Positions 55,865 to 64,000 of a stretch of 64,000 nucleotides of DNA are shown one piece after another. The DNA is from Augochlora pura. Its lineage: Eukaryota; Arthropoda; Insecta; Hymenoptera; Halictidae. Each line of letters begins with the position of its first letter. Positions within the stretch are counted from its first letter, which is position 1. A program made the position numbers and the translations under genes. Below the pieces are notes generated by a model that had not been told where the DNA came from, made no database searches, and worked only from the letters and a program-made list of their open reading frames with translations. The stretch is from the NCBI RefSeq assembly GCF_028453695.1, contig NC_135776.1, positions 2,976,001-3,040,000 on the forward strand, read 5' to 3'.

Positions 55865-56400
55865 ATATTTTTCAATAAAAAAAATTGTTATAGACTGCAC
55901 ATTTAATGTACTTTTTAACGGGGTGGTACAGATATTTGTACAAAATTTTCTAACTTCAAAAATAATTCCTAAAGTGGGCTTTGTTTAGATATAGAGCTCT
56001 ACTGTACCATTCAACCCCTTAACATAGTTTACAACAATGTTCCTCCAATGGCATTAAACGTGAATATTTTTCCACAAGAATATTCTCAAACCTGGTCCAA
56101 TCTACGTACATTACAACCATATATCGCAAACATTTCAACAAAATTCTCCCTCCAGAAAAATAATTCTCAAAGTCAGCCGAACCTCGCCATCGTCGACCAA
56201 CTCCCCGACATAGTTTCTAAAAGCGTTCCCGCGAAATGGGTAAACGTTAACATTCCCCGACAAAAATATCCTCGAACGTGGTCCAACGTACGAGCATTCG
56301 AACCGCGTATCGGCGATATCCGTGGAAAATTCGGCCGGCTGAAAAATAATTCCGAAAGACACACACACGCAGAGAGAGATATCCCTCGGAGGGTTAACAA
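55865..56400. repeat. Diverged tandem repeat, 186-198 bp unit, three copies
   Basis: AATAATTC landmarks fall at 55,961, 56,159 and 56,345 (spacings 198 and 186 bp), and TGGTCCAA at about 56,093 and 56,279. Because 186 is a multiple of three, one plus-strand frame (ATG at 56,048, 133 codons) runs through two copies and looks internally repeated (NIFPQEYSQTWSN against NIPRQKYPRTWSN). The first copy resembles the 0.5-1.0 kb family. Confidence 0.8.
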
Positions 56401-56652
56401 GTTACGGAAACCCGGGGACACGCGAAGACGACGGAATATGATTGTTTAGCGGCGAGCGAAGGTAAAGGAAGAGAAAAGGGAATGGCAGCGGAGAGAGAGT
56501 CGGGTTCCTGGGACGCGTACACGCGTACCGTTGGAGCCTAGCCTAGGGCGGTTGGTACCGGGCTGGTACCGTCCAGGGGGACATCGATTTCCTGGCGAGC
56601 AATTCGATGCTCGTACACGGGCCGTCGGTCTCACACAGACATTCGGTGGCCG

Positions 56653-56732
56653 AGAGAGAGAGCGAGAGGGATAGACAGAGAGGTAGAGAGAGGACGAGGG
56701 AGTGAGAGAGACAGAGAGAGGGCGAGAGAGAG
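56653..56732. repeat. GA-rich microsatellite
   Basis: Imperfect GA run with GACAGAG and GAGGAC interruptions, directly upstream of the open frame at 56.77 kb. Confidence 0.9.
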
Positions 56733-56772
56733 CTTAGTGTACCGTGGATCGAGCGGCGGCGGCTGCAGCTAC

Positions 56773-57027
56773 ATGGACGGCGCACACACGCGCCCGTGCA
56801 CCTTCGCGTGCATTATTAGGCGAGCGACGTGTATTCGGGCCGGAGTGTACGTTCGCACGTACGAGCCACACGGCCACGAACTAATATCGCCCGGCCACGG
56901 CCGCCGGATGGATTTATCTAAAATTAGAGCCACCGTCCGATCAGCCGGCCCCGACTGCTCGTTCGGTTGGTTACCGATGATGTGTCGGCTGCCTCGAATC
57001 GCGATAGCTCCCGGCCAACCCATGTAA
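56773..57027 (+). CDS. Weak candidate ORF, 84 codons, behind a GA tract
   Basis: From the ATG at 56,773 the frame runs 84 codons (MDGAHTRPCTFACIIRRATC and on) to TAA. The GA tract upstream gives a promoter-like arrangement. Inside, GGATTTATCTAAAATTAGAG and GGCCGGCC-rich sequence look as much like a regulatory element as coding sequence. No domain recognised. Confidence 0.18.
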   Translation: MDGAHTRPCTFACIIRRATCIRAGVYVRTYEPHGHELISPGHGRRMDLSKIRATVRSAGPDCSFGWLPMMCRLPRIAIAPGQPM

Positions 57028-58135
57028 AATTAGTAATCGACTCGGCCGGCCGATCCGCTATCTTTAGAGGAGAAGGTGAAGGAACCTGCGCCCCGATCCT
57101 TGCCTTCCCTTTACCTGGACCCGATCTCTTGCCTACGCGATCTTTAATCCACCCTGCGCGACGTCGCCGCAAATTCAACATTTTTTGGATATCTATCTCT
57201 GGATCTTGTGCAGGGATTTCTGAAGGAATTTGCGAAGAGTAGAAGAAATTTTGTCCGATAACGATCGCTTCGTTAGTTTCTTGATTGGGGAGCATAGATC
57301 ACCGTGTTGCGATCTTGATATCTGATCCACTATTTGGTACTTGATATATTCTGTATTCCGAGAGCTATGCTATATAAGGGATTAAGACCTTTTGTCAATT
57401 ATTCTCGAGACTTTGAACTAGTTTTTAAGCTATTGTAAAAATTTTTTGGAAATTTTTTGGGGCTAGGTAAACATTTTCTAAATCTTTAGTGCAAGACGCT
57501 GATCCTCCTGTTTCTAAGAGTCGTGGTAATTTATTAATGATTATACTATAGATTTTTGTGCATTCATGGCGCAGAATTCTAAAATGCAAGAGGAATATGA
57601 GAATTAGATCTAGCACTATTTTTATTTTATTTTTACTGCCTGCAATTTGTTAGTTGAGACGAAAGGTATTTATTTAGTACCTGAACAAGCATTTGCATAG
57701 GGGAAGAATTTTCCAAAAATTTTTCAATATCGAATAAAAATTTTGTAAAGCTCCCCCCCGAGGTTTAAGGTCTCAATAGGGTTCGGCAGAGTGTTGTCCC
57801 AGGCCACAGCGACGCATCCGGTCAACCGTTGCGCCGAATAAAGCCACGAAGACAGTGGACGGAGAGCCACGGCGAGCGCAGAATCGAGCAAACAGAATTA
57901 TCGGAAACGCGGCGGATGCCTGTCGAGAATAAATTTAGGTCCGCCCGATTTTCCTATCCGAGAGAGAGAGAGAGAACCGGAGGATCCTCGAGAACTCGAT
58001 GGACCTCTCTGGCCGCGAGTAACTGTGATCAACACATATTTGCATCCCTTATTTTAAATAAAAATTCCGCCTTTCAAATTCCGCTAATTTTCCACTTTGG
58101 GGACGTATGTTACAATTTGAGCACTGCGAGTTGTT
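57028..58135. other. Mixed stretch with no gene seen
   Basis: AT-rich at 57,300-57,760. A short GA run lies near 57,960. No repeats or coding signal recognised. Confidence 0.45.
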
Positions 58136-58138
58136 CAT

Positions 58139-58380
58139 AGAAATTTAGCAATATTATGTTATTTATTAATTATTAACTATTTATAATTTTATTATTATGT
58201 TATCATTTTTACTTTATTTTTATTTCTATTTTGTAGAAAATCAAGTTCGAGTTCTAGACAGAAATTTAGCAATATTATTACGTTATTTATTAATTATTAA
58301 CTATTTATAATTTTATTATTAGGTTATTATTTTCATTTTAATTTTATTTATATTTTATCTTTCTTCATAGACTTAGTAAA
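58139..58380. repeat. 121-bp tandem duplication, two close copies
   Basis: AGAAATTTAGCAATATTA at 58,139 recurs at 58,260 and the copies stay nearly identical through GTTATTTATTAATTATTAAC and on. Higher identity than the other arrays implies a more recent duplication. Confidence 0.9.
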
Positions 58381-58660
58381 TTTTCTCAAATCATTTTTAG
58401 CATAAAGGGTTATGACAAAAATGTTATTACTAATATCAATACAGAACTGAGTAATTAAATAAATCTGGGAACACTTATTCTATTTAGAAACGAAAGCGTT
58501 TTTAATTGTCTCCAATAGTTGTTATTGGAAATATATTTTTATCCGATGACATTAATTGCACCCTTGTAACGAATGCACAATAGAATGCAGCAAACCTCGG
58601 CTATTGTTTATTGTAACTTATACTTGAAACTATTTAAGAAGGGAATTTCTATTCGACTCA
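58381..58660. other. AT-rich stretch with no gene seen
   Basis: Single-copy AT-rich sequence downstream (minus strand) of the 58.66 kb donor; intron if that exon is real. Confidence 0.4.
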
Positions 58661-58770
58661 CCGAGGTAGACGATTCTTAAATCGCGCAAAGGTCTGTTAA
58701 TAACAATCGAAGAGCAGTAGAATCGAGTTTCGCCGTGAAGCAGAGCAGAAGAGTCACGCTGTCAACGGGC

Positions 58771-58773
58771 GAA

Positions 58774-58804
<31 letters not shown>

Positions 58805-58809
58805 GAGCG
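58771..58809. repeat. (GA)n microsatellite
   Basis: GA dinucleotides with one GGGA interruption. Confidence 0.95.
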
Positions 58810-58958
58810 GGGGAGAGAGTGGAGAAGCGGCGTCTAGGGCGTACCTGGTAGCGTCGCGGCGCTTTGGTATTTACTCTCGCGAACAATCGGGCGCGCCTCC
58901 GCAACTCCGGTAGAGGAAAATCGAATTAGAAGGCGGTCGGGTTCGAGCTGTGCGGCTC

Positions 58959-59006
<48 letters not shown>
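58959..59006. repeat. (GA)n microsatellite
   Basis: About 24 uninterrupted GA dinucleotides, among the longest pure tracts in the window. Confidence 0.97.
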
Positions 59007-59010
<4 letters not shown>

Positions 59011-59500
59011 ACTATCGGACCTAAATCGTTTGACACACATTCGTCGAGGGTGGGGAAGGGGGACGGGTCGAATGTGACCGAATTTAGCCCGGGAGGCCGG
59101 AAGAATTGTTTGAAAGCGGAAGGACGACGACAGGAGAGCTCGGTAACGAAGGAGAAGAGCGCGGAGGAACGCGGAGAGAAAAAGGAGGCCGGCTTGAATG
59201 AACGTTTCATTTGGACGCTCGCCGTCCCCGGAAGCGGGAAATGGAGCTCGAGGCCAACGAGACCACTGAAATGCAAATGAATGGCTCGTTCCAACGGAGC
59301 CGCACACCCCTCCCTCCCTCCCGCCTCCCCCCCCCTCTTCCCCCCGCGCATGCCGCCGCGCTTCTCTGCCCGAGAGCGATGGATTTCGAGCCGCGGACAA
59401 GCCCCGCGTCTTGCCGGCCGCGATAAACCATTCACCGAGGATCGATTAAGGATCCCCGCTTCTCCGCCGCGGACGCTTTTCAGCGGAATGCGCGGACCTG
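59011..59500. other. CpG-rich stretch upstream of the candidate promoter
   Basis: Frames of 188-194 codons on minus and shorter ones on plus overlap here. Poly-C-rich CCCTCCCTCC near 59,308. No coding support. Confidence 0.4.
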
Positions 59501-59504
59501 CGCC

Positions 59505-60060
59505 GCTCAAACGACGTCAAACGATCCGAAACTCTGTCGCGGTTCTCCCAGGTTCTGCGCCAATCTTCAGTCGCGGGAGAGTAATTTTAATCGCGATGGA
59601 GCCTAGCTTCGCGCCGTTCAAACATTGTCAAACAGTCGCAAACTATGAGTCTGCGAGGGTTTTGGTAGATCGTCGATAATCAAGAGGCTTGGAATAATTT
59701 TAGAAATATTTCTAAAAGGGATTTATACTCGAATTATGATATATGGTCTTCCACGAAGGGAATGCACTGCGCAAACTTCATCAGACAGTCGCAAACTCAA
59801 ATTCTGCAAGGGTTTTGGTATTCAATTAATGGTCCAAGAACCGAAGAATAGTTCTAGGAAATTTTCTGAAGCAAATCTTCACGTTTGACGAAGTTGGTTC
59901 AAAAATCTAACACGTCAAACATTGACAGACAACCTAAGATTTTCCAAAATTTTCTGCTTAAATGATGATCTTTTTTGTACTCGTCGCGACATGGTTCGGA
60001 TGATGGAAGATGTCTGTGTTGCTCAAACCTTGTCAAACACCTTGAGCAAGTATTGCTTTA
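59505..60060. repeat. Degenerate tandem repeat built on CAAACATTGTCAAACAGTCG
   Basis: TCAAAC/CAGTCGCAAACT landmarks recur near 59,515, 59,633, 59,786, 59,912 and 60,031, spacings roughly 118-153 bp, with GCGAGGGTTTTGGTA shared by two copies. Old and irregular. Confidence 0.7.
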
Positions 60061-60514
60061 TAAACGATGATGACCCGGTTTTGATGACCGATGGCGACGC
60101 GTGGTCGCCGGGAACCTAAAAAAACTGGAAGACCGTCGTCGACGGACCTTCGGATGATTGCTGATCGAATTACCGTCGGCCCGGCGACCGTCAAAGGATT
60201 CCCAGGATTCCGTGAGACCGGAAATTTAATTCCGAAGCTCCGGCCACAAAGAACCGCCGGAGAGCCAACGGGATTAACGAATTCGACGAAAGACTTCCAT
60301 TCCATCGATCTTTCCGTTCCTGTTTCTTTTCCCTTTTTTCCGGCCGCGTTTCCGGCGTCATCGGTGTCTTCCGTTGCCGACGGAGACCTCTCGGCATCGA
60401 TCCGGACCGATTCGCGGGACGAGTTAGCACGGGCGGCCGAGATGACGACGCGGAGAACGCGAGATTCCTCGATCGCGGTCAAAGGTTCGCGAAGCGTGCG
60501 AACAGGACTTTGTT
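60061..60514. other. CpG-rich stretch with no gene seen
   Basis: A 233-codon plus-strand frame (60,091-60,792) and a 149-codon minus-strand frame overlap. The plus frame ends inside the adjacent 120-bp repeat, which argues against a gene. Confidence 0.4.
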
Positions 60515-60800
60515 TCTCGATCGATCATCGTCGAGCACCGCGTTTACCGAGGAGTTCTTCGTTATCGCGAAGCAAAGAGCAACACCCACGGTCCAGAGAC
60601 ACGCAAACCTCTCGCAACACACTCGACTCGAACCCGACCAATCATCGTCGAACATCTTCCGCGACTAAAGAGCTCTATCATGGTAATTTATCAAAAGGCG
60701 GGGTGTGGCGAGGGCGTAGAGACATGCAAACTGCTTGCAACACTCGACGCAACGCGATCGATCATCGTCAAACACCTCCTACGACAAAGTAATTTATCGA
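60515..60800. repeat. 117-120 bp tandem repeat, three copies
   Basis: ATCATCGTCGA/ATCATCGTCAA landmarks fall at 60,524, 60,641 and 60,761 (117 and 120 bp), each preceded by a GCAAACCTCTCGCAACAC-like segment in the last two. Units resemble those at 59.5-60.06 kb (CGTCAAACAC). Confidence 0.8.
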
Positions 60801-61018
60801 GCGGCGTTTAGCTACTATAAGGAGCCGCGAACTGTAGGCCGATCCTGGCCAAACGCCGCTAGCTTAGAGCATCTGTTTGAAACGTTTTATTGTATAAACT
60901 CGATAAGTCGAACCTCGATGAATCGTAGACTTTTTAGTCTTAATCGAAAGAGCGAAAATTTTTACAAGAGCCTTGATAGCTCGAATCTTTTTCAATTGAA
61001 AATATCTATTAGTTGAAC
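60801..61018. other. Mixed stretch with no gene seen
   Basis: Single-copy; nothing recognised. Confidence 0.45.
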
Positions 61019-61335
61019 CTTGAACTTTGATAAGTCAATCCTCGAATGATAACTCGAACCTTGAACTTCGATAAGTCGTACATTGATAACTCGATCTTCG
61101 ATAACTTCAACATCTCGATGACACGGACCTCATTAATTCGATCCTCGAGCAATCGATCCTCAACAACTGGAATCTCGATAATTCGATAACTCTAACCTCA
61201 AATCCCGATAACTCTAACCTCGAATCTCGATAACTCTAACCTCGAATCTCGATAACTCTAACCTCGAATCTCGATAACTCTAACCTCGAATCTTGATAAC
61301 TCTAACCTCGAATCTCGATAACCCTAACCTCTTCA
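61019..61335. repeat. 22-bp minisatellite AACTCTAACCTCGAATCTCG
   Basis: Degenerate at the left (GATAACTCGAACCTTGAAC-like units), then at least five near-perfect 22-bp copies (61,211, 61,233, 61,255 and on). The recent homogeneous core inside a decayed edge is typical of ongoing expansion. Confidence 0.95.
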
Positions 61336-61869
61336 ACTCGAACCTCGACGACCCGATTATAAAAATATTAATTCTTCCCCGGAGCCTCGAACTATCGCCC
61401 GCGCCAATTTACCAAAGTTCACCAACGTCGATCGAAAGCATCGGCCGGGCCTCCTTGGAGATATCGGCGGCCGATTTTCGGCGCACACACACGCGCGCGC
61501 GCGCGAGCAATTAATCGAGGGACCGAGTTGGAAGAGCTCCGCAGATACCGTACAATCCACTTTCCGGCCGATTAACGTGTAGCCGGGCTAACGAGCTTTA
61601 TTAGCCAGTCTAATGAAATCCAAAGTTATCGGCGGGCCAGACCCGGGGTAAGGGAGTCTGGAACAAGCCTGTAACTAGTAGGCGCCGGACATAACCAGAC
61701 ACAATACCCGCGTCTCTCTCTCTCTTTCTCTCTTTCTCTTTCTCAGTTGCCTCCGCAATTCCATTCGGAAGGGTTTCCTCGGAGACCCGAGAGTTGGGAG
61801 GCGGATTCGGCGAACGGAAGAAGAGGAAACGGACCCGGGGTAAAATGCGAGGGGAAGAGTGCAGCTCCG

Positions 61870-61918
<49 letters not shown>

Positions 61919-62827
61919 CGGAAACTACGAACTGCGCGGCGGTGCCCGACCGCGAGAGTTTGCCTCCAACTCCCAGAAATTCCACGGTATTAATTTATCT
62001 TCGTACCTTCAGCTGCCCGGATCCCCCGTCCCCCCCGCTCCTTCTTCCATCGATCAACGCGTCCAACGTATGATTCGAGCTCTAACTGCCGAGCACAATG
62101 CCACCCCTCTCTTCGTGTACGCCGCGATGCCGCGCGGTACCGGCTCTACGATTTTTCAGCCAAGATCCGTACGGTTTCTCCCAACAGGGACGGGTTAATG
62201 TTGACAGTCTGTAGCGGCCATTTTCAACGCGTCGATTGGATCTGTTGTTTACAATTCAGTCGGTTATGCCAAATCACCATGGTAGGCGAAATCACCATAC
62301 TGTATTTTATTTAGTTAAATAGATAATATAATAGAATGTAGATTATATAAATTATGTAAATTATATAATAAATAAATTCGTCATATATCTGTCTGTTATG
62401 CTCGCTGCAATTTTTCATATTTTTCTTCTTAATTTGTGTTATGGATAACAGAGGTGTTCTATAAAATAGTGTAACGAAGTATAAGAGAATAATAAGTATA
62501 CAGTAGTGTTATATATTATAATATATTACGTATGGTGCGAGTTAAGAAATATTTAAAAATGCAGCTAGCATAATCGATAAATATATCATGAATTTATATT
62601 ATATTATATTTACTGAAATCAAATATAGAGACAATATTACAAATAAAATCTCTTCCTTAATAACATCTCCTCTCTTCCTACCTACATACCTGAATAAATA
62701 AATAATAATATTCACGACGATCTAAACCAGACCCCAAGTGAATCACTTCAGCGTAATCGCCATCTTGACGTGCTCCGCGAAGCCGGGCGTTAATGCAGAG
62801 CCCACACCTCGGAGACAATTGATCCGA
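61336..62827. other. Mixed stretch with GA tract and AT-rich part
   Basis: CpG-rich at 61,380-62,200 with a CT run near 61,711-61,744 and a pure GA run at 61,877-61,913, then AT-rich to 62,720 with TATAATAGAATG-type microsatellite-like sequence. No gene recognised. Confidence 0.4.
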
Positions 62828-63439
62828 ATGAAGTTAATATCTCGGTTAATCCGGGCTCCGAATATCCCCCCGGAAACGCAACGACTTGGCGCGGTCGCGA
62901 CAATGTATGGAAAGATGGGCGAGAACGTTCGCGGTAATTTGTTCGCGTGGCAGCGGGGAGGGGATCGATCGAGAATCGATAACCCCCATGGAAGTTTCGC
63001 CGCCCCCCGCAAAGCCGAATGGGGAAAGTCGCCGCGTGAATGGGAGGACGCGATTTCGGGGCGAACCGCGCCGCGCGGATTCCGGCCAAAGTTCAAGTTT
63101 GCTGGCGGATGGGAGGTGGAGGTGGGGTGGGGGAATGGCCCGGGTTTGATCCGAGTATTTACATTCCACGAGTTAGATTTCCCAATGGATTATAAAGCCA
63201 TCGGAATCGAATCCCTCGCCTGTATCCACACGGAGCCCACGTGTAAATTACGAGCCGGACCGAGTCTCGAGCGCGACGCGGCCCCCCTTAATTATTCACT
63301 CGCAGACGGCCGAGAAGGAGCCCGCGGAGAGCGCCGCCCGATCGGGCCGCCGTCGATACGACGCTTCCGCCGATCGCCAACATTCCGTCGGATAATTGGC
63401 CGGAGTCTTTCGATCCGATGTTCGACGGGATTTTGTTAA
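62828..63439 (+). CDS. Weak candidate long ORF, 203 codons
   Basis: From a true ATG (62,828) the plus strand is open for 203 codons, one of the longer repeat-free frames in the window. Parts look protein-like (GWEVEVGWGNGPGLIRVFTF, then HELDFPMDYKAIG), but third positions are not biased beyond local GC content. Minus-strand frames of about 100 codons overlap, and no domain is recognised. The sequence could equally be a conserved regulatory island, holding CTTAATTATTCAC and GGATTATAAAGCC sites. Confidence 0.17.
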   Translation: MKLISRLIRAPNIPPETQRLGAVATMYGKMGENVRGNLFAWQRGGDRSRIDNPHGSFAAPRKAEWGKSPREWEDAISGRTAPRGFRPKFKFAGGWEVEVGWGNGPGLIRVFTFHELDFPMDYKAIGIESLACIHTEPTCKLRAGPSLERDAAPLNYSLADGREGARGERRPIGPPSIRRFRRSPTFRRIIGRSLSIRCSTGFC

Positions 63440-64000
63440 TCGTCGTCGCGACGCTTCGATAGCCCGCGCGCGGTGTTCGTCGGTTGGTACTCGGTGCTAT
63501 CGGCGATTATAATTACTCTTCGATGCTGTTGCAGTATTCGAATTGTTAGCAGCTTCGCGATATTCGGTTCCGTGTTGTTTTCATAAAGTAGGAGTTGAGG
63601 TAACTGGCGAGTTGATTTATAACGATCGAGGAGGCTTCGTTGTAGTATTTAACGTTGAGCGATTGTTAATTACGGCGGTGTGGCAATTCTGAAATCTAAA
63701 TTAAATAGAAGTACTAAATTCACTGTAATTCTAATTTCTTTTTTAATTCTATAAAATAGTGCTGAGGTAGTTAAGCATTATTAATTAGGAAGGACTTGTT
63801 TCTATACCTAGTATTAAATTACTGTATTCAAAACTACCCTATACTATCCAATATTAAATTACTATACCTTAAACTGAACACGATGTAAAAATCGTGTACA
63901 GTGGCTGCAATATACAGGAATATAATAGCCATTATTCAATAATTTTACTCCGATAAGTTAAACGCAATACAATACTATATTTAAATTCTTTAAATATTCT
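63440..64000. other. AT-rich stretch with no gene seen
   Basis: Mixed then AT-rich. From 63,760 a loose repeat of TATTAAATTACTATA-like units occurs three times. No gene recognised. Confidence 0.45.

Larger units (their letters stand above)
58662..59010 (-). promoter_or_regulatory. Candidate GA-rich promoter and 5' untranslated exon
   Basis: On the minus strand a CT-rich leader (two tracts, about 58,771-58,809 and 58,960-59,007) leads to a strong donor, TACCTCG/GTGAGTCG, with last exon base 58,662. The open frame on this strand stops before the donor, so the exon would be untranslated. An internal acceptor-like site (TTTCGCCCGTTGACAG) could instead make a short internal exon. Its position, far upstream of the other minus-strand candidates, suits the first exon of a long gene; the transcription start cannot be placed. 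Confidence 0.3.

Noticed and set aside
60091..60792. 233-codon plus-strand frame
   Set aside because: Ends inside the 117-120 bp tandem repeat and is antisense to other frames; no biased codon use.
1..64000. tRNA, rRNA or well-known conserved insect microRNA genes
   Set aside because: I looked for tRNA B-box and T-arm motifs and some familiar mature microRNA sequences and saw none with a plausible fold; a covariance-model scan would be needed to exclude them.

Overview
The window is eukaryotic nuclear DNA, most likely from an insect and probably a hymenopteran (bee or ant). The organism call is an inference. It rests on four things seen here: strongly alternating base composition with very CpG-dense GC-rich islands, more than twenty GA/CT microsatellites, short TTAA-flanked non-autonomous DNA transposons, and dispersed elements whose ends begin ACAGGGTGTC. 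There are no bacterial-style operons, rRNA or tRNA genes, CRISPR arrays, or recognisable transposase, viral or toxin genes. One 100-bp run of N (11,661-11,760) is an assembly gap.

Coding content is very low; the window reads as mainly intron or intergenic sequence. The one segment I regard as truly coding is a minus-strand exon at 1,134-1,459. It has high-GC3 codons, a membrane-spanning stretch near its 3' end and a strong GTGAGC donor. I do not recognise the protein. Further up the minus strand lie weaker candidate exons that could belong to the same long transcription unit: a GA-rich 5' exon ending in a good donor near 58.66 kb, a 37-nt microexon at 40.7 kb, a signal-peptide-like ORF at 33.2 kb and short candidates at 26.8 and 13.3 kb. 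Joining them is untested. Plus-strand candidates are weaker: a 24-nt microexon at 44.33 kb, a 53-nt exon at 16.37 kb and a CpG-rich promoter-like region at 33.4-35.3 kb.

The most striking structure is repetitive. Many AT-rich stretches consist of 2-6 heavily diverged head-to-tail copies spaced about 176-207 bp apart (0.5-1.0, 4.1-4.9, 7.5-8.2, 11.3-11.6, 19.2-19.7, 31.2-31.6, 45.4-45.7, 47.1-47.5, 49.8-50.1, 50.8-51.3, 54.7-55.1 and 55.9-56.4 kb). Several blocks resemble each other, for example 31.3, 45.4 and 47.1 kb, or 7.6 and 11.3 kb. Other arrays have units near 120 or 150 bp, and there are ordinary minisatellites of 22-54 bp.

Mobile DNA is limited to short non-autonomous pieces: three TTAA-flanked piggyBac-like MITEs (2.48, 3.69 and 27.08 kb), a fourth one-ended copy (52.13 kb), a palindromic element at 39.53-39.82 kb, a half copy of the same family at 16.70 kb and a terminus-like fragment at 1.94 kb. 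CpG-rich single-copy islands between repeat blocks (for example 13.4-14.8, 20.9-21.6, 33.5-35.3 and 62.7-63.4 kb) are the best places to look for enhancers or promoters.
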